Shown here in pieces: positions 16,449 to 25,582 of a stretch of DNA of 64,000 nucleotides. Location of the stretch: positions 4,216,001 through 4,280,000 of the forward strand of contig CP066225.1 of the NCBI GenBank assembly GCA_016350165.1, read 5' to 3'. The stretch's first letter is position 1. Every line of letters starts with the position of its first letter. The position numbers were made by a program, and so were the translations under genes. The notes below the pieces were generated by a model that did no database searches, was not told where the DNA came from, and saw only the letters and a program-made list of their open reading frames with translations. This stretch comes from Planctomycetota bacterium. Lineage in GTDB: Bacteria > Planctomycetota > Phycisphaerae > Phycisphaerales > Phycisphaeraceae.

Positions 16449-16490
16449 GAATGCAATATAGCGTAAGTTGTTGTGAAGGGGAAGAGTGAT

Positions 16491-18449
16491 TTAGTTTTTG
16501 TCTGCGGGCCAACCCTCTTCGGCTTTGTAATCTTCGTCGGTGACTTTGGGTGGGACGCCTAGATATTGAAGTGCTTTTTCCATGACTTCTCGTACGGCTG
16601 GTGCTGAGACGGTGCCGCCGTAGTGGGCTACTTTTTTGTTTGGGTCTTTAACGAAGCAGCCAATGACGAGTTTGGGTTCGTCGACTGGGGCGCCTGCGAC
16701 GAATGAACTCATGTAGCGGTCTTGGAAGTAACCTTTGCCGGGGTTGACGAGTTGTGCGGTACCAGTTTTGCCGAAGAAGTCGTATTTCTTGGAGATTGCG
16801 CGTTTGCCGCCACCTTCTTGGACTTGGCGATGCATGGTTTCACGCGTGAATTGAGCGACGGCTGTTGTGAGTACACGTTGTTCAGTATAGAGGCCTGAGT
16901 ATTGGTCACGCAGTTCGATGGTGGGTGTGACTTTGACGCCGTCATTTGCGATGGCTGAGATAGCGGTGATCATTTGTAAAGCGGTGACACCGATTTCCTG
17001 GCCGAAGGAGAGTGAGTGCTTGGAGTAGTTTTTGTTCCAGCCGCTTGGTTTGTAGAGAAGGCCGGGGATCTCGCCGGGGAGTTTGCTGTTGGTGGATTTG
17101 CCGAAGCCGAAGGTGGTGAGGATCTCGTACATCTGTTGATTGGTGATGCGGTTTGAGGCTTGGCTCATGCCGATGTTTGAGGAGTAGATGAGTACTTCTG
17201 GCCAAGTGTATTTATCTTTGCCATGTGTTGTGGCGTCGCGAATAAGGCGGCCGTAGGGTGTGGTCCATCTGCCTTGTTTACTTGAGAATGATTCGCCAGC
17301 TTTGACTTTGCCGAGTTGTGTGATGCCGGACCAGATGATGGGTTTCATGATAGAGCCGGGCTCAAAAAGGTCTGTAACGCAGCGGTTTTTTTGCAGTTCT
17401 TGTTTTGCGGTACGGAATTCACGAGGATCGAAGCCGGGGTTGGTGGCCATGGCGAGAATCTCGCCGGTGTGTGGGTCCATAACGATCATCATGGCATACT
17501 GCGGTGTGTATTTTTTCATAAGTCGATCGAGAACATCTTCAGCCATTTCCTGGATGAATGTATCGATCGAGAGAGCGATGTTTTCGCCGTTTTCGTTGGG
17601 TTGGTATTTCGCTTGATCAACACCAAGAGCGCGGCCACGTGCGTCACGTGAATAAACGAACTGGCCTTTCTCAGCGGTGAGACGTTTATCGTAAGTGAGT
17701 TCAAGACCTGAAAGTCCAACACCTTCATCACCAACGAAGCCGATGAGTTGACCGGCGGTTGAGCCTTGCGGGTACTCACGAATGATTGTGTCATCAAGCG
17801 CAAGGCCTGGGAGTTTGAGTTTCTTATATATCTCAAGACGTTCATCGGTGAGTGCTTTGTCTATAACGATGTAACGACTCTTGGGGCTTTGGCTCATCTT
17901 TTTTTCAATCCAGAGCGGATCATAGTTGAAGTAATGAGCGATGGTGTCAGAGAAGATGCCACGATCTTCGATGAGCTTAGGGTCGATGAAGAGTTTTTTC
18001 TTTACGCGGCTGACTGCGAGTGGCCGGCCTTGTCTGTCTGTGATCATGCCACGACGCCCAAGAAGATTGACCTTGGAGTGGTAGCGATTCATGCGTTGCT
18101 GGAGTTGCTCTTCGGGTTGTGTCTGAAGTTGAACGACTCTACCTAGCATTGTGAGGAAGAGGATCGTGATGCAGCCAGCCATGATTGAACCGATGAGCAG
18201 GACACGGTTTGCGCCTTGGGTTTCATCACCTTTTTCACCAGCCTTCATCATCTTTGGTGCACCGACATGTGACATACCTTTGCCAGCACCGCCGCGCATT
18301 GTGAAAAGACCACCTTCGCCTAGTGCAGCATTGGGGTTTTGCTCTTCTTTGTCTTCCTGTAGTTCCCCCTCGTCCGCAGAATTGTCCAAGCGGCAATCAT
18401 TCTCTTCCTTTGAAGAGTCATCTAAATGATCGAACAAACCGTCTTGCAT
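16491..18449 (-). CDS. ftsI: Penicillin-binding protein, FtsI-type septal transpeptidase
   Basis: 652 residues. A Gly/Asp-rich cytoplasmic N-terminus of about 80 residues precedes one membrane anchor (residues 81-105). The PBP dimerisation domain follows, from RRGMITDRQGRPLAVS. The transpeptidase domain has SxxK at S366-K369 (EPGSIMKP), SxN at S423-N425 (YSSNIG) and KTG at 561-563 (FGKTGTAQ). It cross-links peptidoglycan at the division septum. It ends the minus-strand block rsmH, LysM, small peptide, FtsL-like, ftsI, the expected dcw order. The long acidic N-terminal tail is unusual. Presence of ftsI argues that this lineage divides with peptidoglycan, unlike many Planctomycetes that lack ftsI. 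Confidence 0.93.
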   Translation of the reverse strand: MQDGLFDHLDDSSKEENDCRLDNSADEGELQEDKEEQNPNAALGEGGLFTMRGGAGKGMSHVGAPKMMKAGEKGDETQGANRVLLIGSIMAGCITILFLTMLGRVVQLQTQPEEQLQQRMNRYHSKVNLLGRRGMITDRQGRPLAVSRVKKKLFIDPKLIEDRGIFSDTIAHYFNYDPLWIEKKMSQSPKSRYIVIDKALTDERLEIYKKLKLPGLALDDTIIREYPQGSTAGQLIGFVGDEGVGLSGLELTYDKRLTAEKGQFVYSRDARGRALGVDQAKYQPNENGENIALSIDTFIQEMAEDVLDRLMKKYTPQYAMMIVMDPHTGEILAMATNPGFDPREFRTAKQELQKNRCVTDLFEPGSIMKPIIWSGITQLGKVKAGESFSSKQGRWTTPYGRLIRDATTHGKDKYTWPEVLIYSSNIGMSQASNRITNQQMYEILTTFGFGKSTNSKLPGEIPGLLYKPSGWNKNYSKHSLSFGQEIGVTALQMITAISAIANDGVKVTPTIELRDQYSGLYTEQRVLTTAVAQFTRETMHRQVQEGGGKRAISKKYDFFGKTGTAQLVNPGKGYFQDRYMSSFVAGAPVDEPKLVIGCFVKDPNKKVAHYGGTVSAPAVREVMEKALQYLGVPPKVTDEDYKAEEGWPADKN

Positions 18450-18484
18450 CCGTCTTAACCAACTCCTTCAATCAGCGTGTATGA

Positions 18485-18793
18485 TCAGTAGTTTGTGATT
18501 GGGGCAGGGGCTTCTGCAGTTCGCTGATCGAGTGCACCGACAACAGGCTCGAACGCTAACTCTGATTTTTTAATGACTCGCTCGACTTCACTTGGTTTCG
18601 CTTTTTCAGCGATCCTGACTTGAACATCCCAGATATTGCGACGGATCTTGTCTACCTTGCGATGCTCTGCGGTCATTTCATTCATAATTTCAAGACGTTG
18701 TTGACGCAAAGATAGCAGTCCAACTCCGATCCCCGCTGCTAAAATGATTGCGATCAACATTCTTGCAAACATAACAGTGACTTCCCTGTTCAT
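18485..18793 (-). CDS. FtsL-like single-pass membrane protein
   Basis: 102 residues. A short cytoplasmic start is followed by a membrane helix (FARMLIAIILAAGIGVGLLSL, residues 9-29) and then a predicted coiled coil rich in Arg, Glu and Lys (RQQRLEIMNEMTAEHRKVDK...). The C-terminus is a Pro/Ala-rich tail. This architecture and its position directly upstream of ftsI and downstream of rsmH match FtsL, which joins FtsB/FtsQ and activates FtsWI. Sequence identity alone would not prove it, since FtsL diverges fast. The gene ends 35 bases before ftsI begins. Confidence 0.72.
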   Translation of the reverse strand: MNREVTVMFARMLIAIILAAGIGVGLLSLRQQRLEIMNEMTAEHRKVDKIRRNIWDVQVRIAEKAKPSEVERVIKKSELAFEPVVGALDQRTAEAPAPITNY

Positions 18794-18808
18794 GCCACTT
18801 CAAATGAA

Positions 18809-18934
18809 CTAATAACGTTCGTACCAGTCCACAAATTTTTTACACCATGCTGTTTTTTCAATCAGTTGCCAACCGATGATGCCGGCTGACAGGACGAATG
18901 TGAAAGTTAGCATGACAAGTAGTTTGAGCATCAT
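18809..18934 (-). CDS. 41-residue membrane peptide in the division block
   Basis: The frame from the ATG at 18934 to the TAG at 18809 encodes 41 residues opening MMLKLLVMLTFTFVLSAGII, then GWQLIEKTAWCKKFVDWYERY. It has one membrane helix and a short basic, aromatic tail. AAAGGA lies 9-10 bases upstream of the start. It sits between the LysM protein and the FtsL-like protein, 45 bases after the former and 15 before the latter, on the same strand. Clean spacing in a tight operon supports expression. The function is unknown; it could be a divisome accessory peptide. Confidence 0.62.
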   Translation of the reverse strand: MMLKLLVMLTFTFVLSAGIIGWQLIEKTAWCKKFVDWYERY

Positions 18935-18979
18935 CGTACACGATCCTTTGGTTGTGTGGAATGCGGAGGTGTGGTCCGT

Positions 18980-20371
18980 TTATTTCGTAGGCATCTTCAG
19001 CTTTTGGCCAATCTTCACAGCATCAGGACTGCTGAGAGATTTCTTGTTCATGTCGTAAATTTCACGCCATCTACCGCCGTCACCTAACTCGCGCTTAGCG
19101 ATACGGATTAAGCTGTCGCCACTTTTAACGGTGTACGAACTGGGTTTATTCGTTGCTGCAGTAGTTGCAGGAATATTGCGTAATGGTTTTGTCGTAGTAT
19201 TTGTTGCAGGTTTGTTGATGTTTTGCTTCGGAGCAATATCAGGAAGTTTAAGCTTCATGCCGATGCGGAGATCGCGATCGCTTTTCATACCGTTAACTGC
19301 AAGAATCTTTTTCCAGTGTCTTACGCTGCCAAGATATTTCTGTGAGATTTCGCTGAGGGTGTCACCCTTTTGCACGACGATGGTTTTTTCTTTAGAAGCT
19401 TGTGTATTGCTGCCAAGGATTGGCTTGCCACTGGCTGTCGTCGTGGTTTCGAGCTTCTTGATAACGTCTGGGTCATATGGGATGGTGAGTTTAGCACCAG
19501 CGTAGACGATGCCTTTTTCATTAACGAGTTTTGGATTGGCTTTTTGAATGAGTCGCCATTTGTTGCCATCGCCGTAGTACTTGATAGCAAGGCCGAATAG
19601 TGTTTCGTTATCAACGACGATGTGTATACGAGCTTGGCGCTTCTGATCGATCGTGACCTTAGGTGCGTTCAGCGTGTTCGTTGGCTTGGTTGAGTTGTTG
19701 CGATCAACGAAGGGGGTACGAACAGATGTGGTGTTTGTTGCGTTCTGGCCAGTTGCACGGTTTTGTGCTGCAAGGACATTACGTTCGTAAGCGGTCATCG
19801 GTTTAGCTGCGGGAGTGCTCGAACCGGGTACATTTGATGTGGGTGTGGCTTGGTTGAGTGTAGCGGTAGTGTTTGGATTCTTCTGAGCAGCTTGGTTGAA
19901 CCAGCTTCTTGCACGAGCAGCGTTGTTGGATGGTTTTGGATTAGTTGCTGTTGATGCAGGTTTATTTTGAGTCGTTGCAGTGGTATTGTTTGAGGATTTG
20001 GACTGGTTGTCCGCTGCAAATGCACTGAGGAATCTTGGACGTGTTGGTGTTGCACGTTCAGTAGGTGAGGGTGTTGATGGACGAGATTCAGGTGAGCGTT
20101 TTGGAGCTACGCCAGTTTCCTGAACATTCTCGCGACGTGATCGAACGTTGTCACGAGTCGTACCTCGTGTTTCCATAGCACCACGTGGTACACCACGACG
20201 TGTCATGCTCGTGTGTTCACGTTCACTGTATGATTGCATGTCCACTTCAGCGGTGGGTTGCGCATTCTGAGTCGTTGCCACATGATCAGCGACGATGATA
20301 CCGATCAGCATCACCACTGCTACGCCAAAGAGCAAGCCTACTTTTGTTTCGCGTGTCATATGCTCTGCCAT
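18980..20371 (-). CDS. Membrane-anchored protein with three LysM domains
   Basis: 463 residues. A membrane anchor near residues 11-30 (VGLLFGVAVVMLIGIIVADHV) is followed by about 210 residues of Thr/Asn/Pro/Ser-rich low-complexity linker. Three LysM repeats then lie near residues 249-300, 333-380 and 412-461. Each has the YxGD-type core (IKYYGDGNKWRLIQKANPKL, QKYLGSVRHWKKILAVNG, KRELGDGGRWREIYDMNKK). LysM binds N-acetylglucosamine chains in peptidoglycan. The location between rsmH and ftsI suggests a cell-wall tethering or division role. No catalytic domain is present. A start four codons later is also possible. Confidence 0.85.
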   Translation of the reverse strand: MAEHMTRETKVGLLFGVAVVMLIGIIVADHVATTQNAQPTAEVDMQSYSEREHTSMTRRGVPRGAMETRGTTRDNVRSRRENVQETGVAPKRSPESRPSTPSPTERATPTRPRFLSAFAADNQSKSSNNTTATTQNKPASTATNPKPSNNAARARSWFNQAAQKNPNTTATLNQATPTSNVPGSSTPAAKPMTAYERNVLAAQNRATGQNATNTTSVRTPFVDRNNSTKPTNTLNAPKVTIDQKRQARIHIVVDNETLFGLAIKYYGDGNKWRLIQKANPKLVNEKGIVYAGAKLTIPYDPDVIKKLETTTTASGKPILGSNTQASKEKTIVVQKGDTLSEISQKYLGSVRHWKKILAVNGMKSDRDLRIGMKLKLPDIAPKQNINKPATNTTTKPLRNIPATTAATNKPSSYTVKSGDSLIRIAKRELGDGGRWREIYDMNKKSLSSPDAVKIGQKLKMPTK

Positions 20372-20760
20372 CCTTGTCAGAGGTTCTAACGGTGCTACAT
20401 GTCAGTGCTGTTTCAGTCCGTGAATCAACACTGTTTGTGTGCTGCCTTCCTGGCAACACGCCAACCCCTTTCACCACAACCTGCAATCAAATCTCCCGCC
20501 CGTTTGATCCCATTTTCAACCCCAGTGTCGATCTGACCCACGCGATCTGTTTTTCATCTGAGTCAATCATTGAAACGACTCGTAAATGATATCAAAAAAC
20601 AGTGCATAGCGCCGCTACTTTTTCCTGATTTCTCTCAGAAACTTCAGCTGTTAACAGGCTTTACACAAATTGCGTTGGCTCTGGAAAATATAGGCCTTTG
20701 GTAAATGTCTATTCAGCGCATTGAGTGACAAATGTAACTGTGCTTGAGCGGCTCTGAGAA
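20372..20760. other. Intergenic region between rsmH and the LysM gene
   Basis: 389 bases with no supported gene or RNA. The plus strand changes from G-rich to C-rich across it. A promoter for the LysM-ftsI part of the block may lie here. Confidence 0.4.
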
Positions 20761-21864
20761 TTACTTGATGCGCTCAATGACGCGCATCTTCGCGCTGCGG
20801 CTACGTGGGTTCTGTTCGCACTCATCTTCTGCTGCGATCACAACCTTCCGTGTAATGCGCTTGTAAAACTCTTTGCCTTGCGCCATGTCACGGAATTTGT
20901 TCTTCACTCGCCGATCTTCAAGCGAATGAAAACTGATAATCCCCGCACGACCATTTACATCTAAAAGCACTGGCAACTCATTCAAGAGATGATCCAACGC
21001 ATCCAACTCACCATTGACTGCGATCCGTAACGCCATGAAAGTGCGCGTTGCCGGGTCAATCTGTCCGCCCCTTTGGCCGCCGCCTTTTCCACCGCGACGA
21101 CCTTTGCCTCCCTTACCTTTATTCTTCCAAGGAGCTGGCCTCTTTCCGCCAATCCAAGCCGACCCGCCTGGATAACACCCTCTGACCAAATCAGCCAGTT
21201 CCTCAGTCGTTTCTATCGGACGTTCATGCCGAATTTCCACAATTTTCTTCGCAATTCGTCTGCTGAGCCGCTCTTCACCGTACCCGTAGATCAAATCCGC
21301 TAATTCTTTCTCAGGCAATTCGTTAACGAGCTCGCCTGCCGTCACGCCTTGGCTCATGTCCAGACGCATGTCCAGCTTCCCACCACCCTTGAAACTCAGT
21401 CCACGCTCAGGGTCATCCATCTGATTTGATGCAAATCCCAAGTCGGCCAGCAATACATCCACTTTGTCCACACCTATGCCATCTAATGCGTGTCGTGCAT
21501 TGACGAAATTGCTATGAATGATGTTCACTTTAACGCTGTGCTTCTCACCCGCTTCACTCAGACGTTCACGTGCATAAGCTGCATTGCTCGCATCGGTATC
21601 AAGTCCGATGTATCTGCCGCCTTTGATATTGGGCATCATCAGCAGCCCATGTCCGCCACGTCCCACCGTACAGTCCAGTACCGTTTTGCCTTCACCAATC
21701 GCAAGAAGATCAAGAACCTCACGCCAAAGTACCGGGATATGACCTATCTCGCCGGCAATATCACCCCATGCGTAAACACTTTCCCCCTCAGGAGTTGAAA
21801 CTCCCTCATGCTCGCTCATCGGCTTCTTCTCATTCTCAGGATGCTGTTCGTTCTTATCTTCCAT
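20761..21864 (-). CDS. rsmH: 16S rRNA (cytosine1402-N4)-methyltransferase
   Basis: 367 residues from the ATG at 21864; upstream in-frame codons are Trp/Gly-rich and unconserved. RsmH methylates C1402 of 16S rRNA. The signature HIPVLWREVLDLL is followed by the SAM site TVGRGGHG, DTDASNAAYARERL, DLGFASNQMDDPERGLSF and MRLDMSQG. The C-terminal IDPATRTFMALRIAVNGEL and IISFHSLEDRRVK motifs are present. Between CYPGGSAWIGGKRP and DPATRTF lies an insert of about 25 residues almost entirely Gly, Lys and Arg, not found in most homologues. It could contact rRNA. An acidic N-terminal extension of about 40 residues is also present. It starts the division block, as is usual; no mraZ is seen. Confidence 0.94.
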   Translation of the reverse strand: MEDKNEQHPENEKKPMSEHEGVSTPEGESVYAWGDIAGEIGHIPVLWREVLDLLAIGEGKTVLDCTVGRGGHGLLMMPNIKGGRYIGLDTDASNAAYARERLSEAGEKHSVKVNIIHSNFVNARHALDGIGVDKVDVLLADLGFASNQMDDPERGLSFKGGGKLDMRLDMSQGVTAGELVNELPEKELADLIYGYGEERLSRRIAKKIVEIRHERPIETTEELADLVRGCYPGGSAWIGGKRPAPWKNKGKGGKGRRGGKGGGQRGGQIDPATRTFMALRIAVNGELDALDHLLNELPVLLDVNGRAGIISFHSLEDRRVKNKFRDMAQGKEFYKRITRKVVIAAEDECEQNPRSRSAKMRVIERIK

Positions 21865-22036
21865 CCCAATATCATACCCCCAACCAACCACCTCTCCCAA
21901 CCACCTCTCCCAACCGCCATCCCATCCACTTTTTCTGTTCAATTTTGCACTCACTTACACTAGCCCATAAATCCACCACGCATCCCCTGAGTTCTCCGGG
22001 CTGTCGTCCATGCGCTCACCTCCCTACAATACCTCC

Positions 22037-22591
22037 ATGAGCAAACTCAAGATCAGATCGACCACCGTCCTCTCCGTCCGTCGTGGCAACCAGGTTGCGA
22101 TTGCTGGTGATGGGCAGGTTACTATGGGCAATACCGTCGCCAAGGCCGACGCGACCAAAGTTCGTAAGCTCCCTGACCTCGGCACAGATAAAGCTGGCGT
22201 ACTCGTTGGTTTCGCAGGTTCAGCAGCCGACGCCTTCGCGCTACTCGAACGTTTTGAAGAACACCTTCGTGATTCACCAGCCAACGTGAAGCGAGCAGCC
22301 GTCGAACTCGCAAAGCAATGGCGCACCGATCGTGCACTCCGTCGCCTCGAAGCACTTCTCTCCGTCGCTGATCGCTCATGCTCACTCCTCGTTTCCGGCA
22401 CAGGTGACGTCATCGAACCATCCGACGGCATCCTCGGCATCGGCTCCGGCGGCGACTTTGCTCGCTCCGCCGCTCGCGCTCTTCTCGCACATACCGATCA
22501 ATCTCCAGAAGACATCGTCCGCAATGCCATGGCCATCGCCGGTGACCTCTGCATCTACTCAAACACTAACATCACCGTCGAAACTCTTTGA
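22037..22591 (+). CDS. hslV: ATP-dependent protease subunit HslV
   Basis: 184 residues from the ATG at 22037. The proteasome-like N-terminal nucleophile is the Thr at residue 9 or 10 (MSKLKIRS then TTVLSVRR), so an eight-residue propeptide must be removed. Conserved motifs follow: [56 protein letters not shown] and AGDLCIYSN. HslV forms a double-hexamer peptidase that works with the ATPase HslU. No hslU lies in the window, whereas hslVU usually form an operon. A terminator follows directly, so hslV is transcribed alone. Confidence 0.94.
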   Translation: MSKLKIRSTTVLSVRRGNQVAIAGDGQVTMGNTVAKADATKVRKLPDLGTDKAGVLVGFAGSAADAFALLERFEEHLRDSPANVKRAAVELAKQWRTDRALRRLEALLSVADRSCSLLVSGTGDVIEPSDGILGIGSGGDFARSAARALLAHTDQSPEDIVRNAMAIAGDLCIYSNTNITVETL

Positions 22592-22616
22592 AATCAACAC
22601 CAAAAAATAATCACTT

Positions 22617-22644
22617 AAAAGCTCACCTCACCGTGAGCTTTTTT
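22617..22644 (+). terminator. Terminator of hslV
   Basis: AAAAGCTCAC-CTCACC-GTGAGCTTTTTT gives a 10-bp stem with a T run, 26 bases after the stop. Confidence 0.88.
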
Positions 22645-22733
22645 CATGTACCGCCACATCCAATTCGTCTGTACGAAGCAATGAGTACCAACTAAACTCA
22701 AATAGCGATAATAATTACTTTCGGGAGTAACGG

Positions 22734-24392
22734 ATGAAACCAATCTTTTACGTACTTGTTCTCAGTATCAGCCTGTTACTGGTAAACGCGCATATTTCCG
22801 CTCAATCAGAGTCAAGCACATTTCAACTCAACAAGCTTTCATTTGAAAACATCACGGTTCATTACGAATCCGTTTTCGAAGGTCGTCGTGATGACATTCA
22901 ATCAACAATCGAGCAATTTGCTCAATCAATCAACACAGAATCGCAGCGTCAAAATTGGCTTAATACCGATGGTCAATCACTCCTGCAAGACATATACAAA
23001 ATCCTCGGTTTTACACCAACTAAACCTCAACTCGTTGAACATAAAAACCTGCTTAAACAGTACTATTTAGACCTTCCGCCATTCGATCGCCACCTCCATC
23101 TCTATCTCGTCACCAAGCAAAATTCAAAAATATATCTCAGGACAGGGGGCACAATTCCTGCGTTTCATTATATTCCTGAAGAAGATGCTGTTGCCGCCAG
23201 CATTGAATTAGATAGCCAGTTAGAAAAGCAATCAATCGCAATACCACTTGTTGTTGATATCAATGATGAGTTGCAAATCGCATTACAAAAACAACTCAGC
23301 AAGTTCTCCGATCAAATCGGCTTAACACTGGATAGTTCCTTCGCAGCAATCGGTATCCATGAATTGGCTGAAGGTATTGTCGGGATGTACGTACTCGGCC
23401 CTGATTCACCACATTACCGATGGTTCACCGACGGCATCGCCGAAGCAATAACCTTTGAACTTACCTCTAAATACTTCGGCAAAAACGTTTACGATTACTA
23501 CTCATCACGTAACACGATTGATGAATATAAACATCTTAAAAAACAGATCAATCTTGCCTATTGGCTACGCGCCGATCTCGAAATTGATACCGCATTCCAA
23601 TCCGAAAGTGATATCAAACTTGCCCGCTATGTTTTCGCTCGCCACGAACTTCAGTACCTCATCAAAACGCACAGTCTCGCATCTATTGCTGCAATCATTC
23701 ACGAGCTTCAACAGCTCACTGATCCCAAAGATAAACTCTTTATCGCCATTCAAAATGCCACCGGCACAGACATGCATCAACGCATGTTTGCTTATCAATC
23801 CTTCAACTCACGTGACGAAGGCATCATTCAATACGCAAAGCAATACACCACTACAATCAAGAATAAGCAATACAAAAAAGCATTGATCGCACACCTTCGG
23901 CTCAACGAATTACAAGGCGGCTTGAAAATTTCCAGCACTGCAACCGCTATTCAACTGCTGCACAAACTCGGCCAAACTCACGTAGCCAACCAACTCCAAA
24001 CCCAAAAACTCACTTGGCTAAAGCAAAACAATCAGCACCAAAATTTAATTATGCTCAAACACTACATCCTGACCGCTGCGATTAAATTCGAGCAGCATAA
24101 CCTCTTCACCGATCTCGCAGATGAAATGCTATTGCGTTACGCTGACAACCCCTCAGCTCTCACTGTTCGCATGCTCAATCTTGCCGATCAAGACAACCTT
24201 AAAGATGCTCAAGACATTGCTCGTCAAATCATCAAACTCAACCCCGACCCACTCAGCCATTGGCACTTCATTGCTCAATCCATGCTCAATCGCTCTGCTG
24301 ATCTAAAACCAGACATCGATACCGAATTGCAACCTCTGCCATCCGACCAATATCAGGATATGGAGACAGGCTTCAACGCCAGCTCCTTCTAG
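22734..24392 (+). CDS. Secreted hypothetical protein, peptidase-MA-like
   Basis: 552 residues. A signal peptide (MKPIFYVLVLSISLLLVNAHISA) is predicted to be cleaved near residue 24. The middle holds IGIHELAEGIVGMYVLG (near residue 205), followed by RWFTDGIAEAITFEL. This layout recalls gluzincin peptidases (HExxH then GxxE), but the first motif reads HELAE, without the second zinc His. It may therefore be an inactive or altered member. The C-terminal 170 residues are helical, with repeats that look like degenerate TPRs. It should be periplasmic. It stands alone between hslV and tRNA-Leu. A TTTCGGGAG sequence just upstream supports the start. Confidence 0.75.
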   Translation: MKPIFYVLVLSISLLLVNAHISAQSESSTFQLNKLSFENITVHYESVFEGRRDDIQSTIEQFAQSINTESQRQNWLNTDGQSLLQDIYKILGFTPTKPQLVEHKNLLKQYYLDLPPFDRHLHLYLVTKQNSKIYLRTGGTIPAFHYIPEEDAVAASIELDSQLEKQSIAIPLVVDINDELQIALQKQLSKFSDQIGLTLDSSFAAIGIHELAEGIVGMYVLGPDSPHYRWFTDGIAEAITFELTSKYFGKNVYDYYSSRNTIDEYKHLKKQINLAYWLRADLEIDTAFQSESDIKLARYVFARHELQYLIKTHSLASIAAIIHELQQLTDPKDKLFIAIQNATGTDMHQRMFAYQSFNSRDEGIIQYAKQYTTTIKNKQYKKALIAHLRLNELQGGLKISSTATAIQLLHKLGQTHVANQLQTQKLTWLKQNNQHQNLIMLKHYILTAAIKFEQHNLFTDLADEMLLRYADNPSALTVRMLNLADQDNLKDAQDIARQIIKLNPDPLSHWHFIAQSMLNRSADLKPDIDTELQPLPSDQYQDMETGFNASSF

Positions 24393-24559
24393 CCTTACCA
24401 CTGTCACATCAGACCCGTACCGACACTTAATTGCTTCCGGATCACTTGCTGAGCCGATATTCATTATCCACACCATCCTCACTACCCAACTCAAGCCCTC
24501 TAATAGGTTTGAATCACCTCAGCTTTCAGCTACAATGCCTCCTCACAATTCAAAATCAT

Positions 24560-24643
24560 GCCCGTGTGGCGGAATTGGCAGACGCGCCGTCTTCAGGTGG
24601 CGGTCCCGGCAACGGGGTAGAGGTTCGAGTCCTCTCACGGGCA
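24560..24643 (+). tRNA. tRNA-Leu (anticodon CAG)
   Basis: 84 nt. The acceptor GCCCGTG pairs with CACGGGC, with discriminator A. The anticodon stem CCGTC/GGCGG holds the loop TTCAGGT, giving CAG. A long variable arm typical of tRNA-Leu and the T-loop GGTTCGAGTCC follow. CCA is not encoded. A terminator lies 7 bases after. Confidence 0.95.
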
Positions 24644-24649
24644 TTCCAT

Positions 24650-24681
24650 AACCCTTTGCATCTTCATGTAAAGGGTTTTTT
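24650..24681 (+). terminator. Terminator of tRNA-Leu(CAG)
   Basis: AACCCTTTGCAT-CTTC-ATGTAAAGGGTT, with one mismatch, is followed by TTTT. Confidence 0.85.
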
Positions 24682-25004
24682 CATGTCTTTCTTCTCATTC
24701 TCTTAATGAGAAATTTCTTTCATTGATCACACATTTGCTTGAAATATTCGCAGTATTTAATCAGTTATTTTCCAAAATCAAGCAAGGCCGATTATTCACG
24801 GAATTCGTGGTAACCCATTTGTGGGTTTACACTAAAAATTTCGGAAACTTCGTAAAAATATTCTGTTTGCTTGTATTCGTGTGTTATATTAATTCAGTCA
24901 CCATACAGATGCATTTTCAGTGGTGATCTTACGTTGCCTGATTGATTTCGTGTTTCTATGGGCACCTTACATCAGCAGTTTGGCAAAGCCGTCGGGGCAA
25001 CCAA
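24682..25004. other. AT-rich intergenic region
   Basis: About 320 bases, markedly AT-rich. An open frame of 67 codons from a TTG at 24723 is hydrophobic but has no ribosome site or family resemblance. Nothing else is recognised. Confidence 0.4.
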
Positions 25005-25571
25005 ATGTCAAAACAAATCGCGCTTCCGTTTCCGGAGTCATGGTGGATCATTCAAGCACGCGTCCTCGCGGGTTGCACTCCTGCTGCGCATCTCGATTCC
25101 ACAACAAATGATCGTATCGCTGCCCTTATCAACCTCAACGTCACACTCATCATCGACCTCAGCCCAACCGCTGATACTTCATATACGCGCATATTCAATC
25201 AACTAAAACAACAGCAAAAAAGCCCAATCCGCTATCTACCCATCGACCTCAACACCAAATGCATCCCCTCTTCATCAAAAGTAAAATCCATCCTCGACAC
25301 CATCGATAAAGAAGTTGCAAACCAAGGCCTCGTCTACATTCATTGCAAAGCCTTACGTGGCTGTACAGGCCTCATCTCCGCATGCTATCTCATCCGAAAT
25401 AACCACACCCCCGAGCAAGCCATCCAATACATCGGCTCCGCGCAAGCTTCCATCCCACCACAATATAACACCATGCCGCGCACCTATGCCCAGTTCAATC
25501 TCATTCACGATTGGCCGCAATACGATCCACCCAAAATCCCAAGCCCTCTCAAAACAACCCCTACAAAATAA
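25005..25571 (+). CDS. Protein-tyrosine-phosphatase-like protein, probable pseudoenzyme
   Basis: 188 residues from the ATG at 25005, with GGGG about 8 bases upstream. The start resembles small dual-specificity phosphatases of bacteria: PESWWIIQARVLAGCTPA corresponds to the usual WVIPGRLLAGEYP pattern. The P-loop is IHCKALRGCTG, so the nucleophile Cys114 is kept. However, the invariant Arg six residues later is Cys120 and the first Gly is Leu. Without that Arg, phosphate binding should be lost, so it may bind phosphotyrosine or act as a decoy. The helix after the loop (GLISACYLIRNNHTPEQAIQYI) is normal. Convergent with hscB. Confidence 0.75.
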   Translation: MSKQIALPFPESWWIIQARVLAGCTPAAHLDSTTNDRIAALINLNVTLIIDLSPTADTSYTRIFNQLKQQQKSPIRYLPIDLNTKCIPSSSKVKSILDTIDKEVANQGLVYIHCKALRGCTGLISACYLIRNNHTPEQAIQYIGSAQASIPPQYNTMPRTYAQFNLIHDWPQYDPPKIPSPLKTTPTK

Positions 25572-25582
25572 GCATCATTCGC

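Noticed and set aside
16375-16450. A tRNA gene on the minus strand
   Set aside because: D-arm-like and T-arm-like pieces exist, but seven extra bases separate the D stem from the next stem, the T stem does not pair and the anticodon-like loop lacks U33.
24723-24926. 67-codon hydrophobic frame after tRNA-Leu
   Set aside because: TTG start without a ribosome site in AT-rich DNA; no conserved look.
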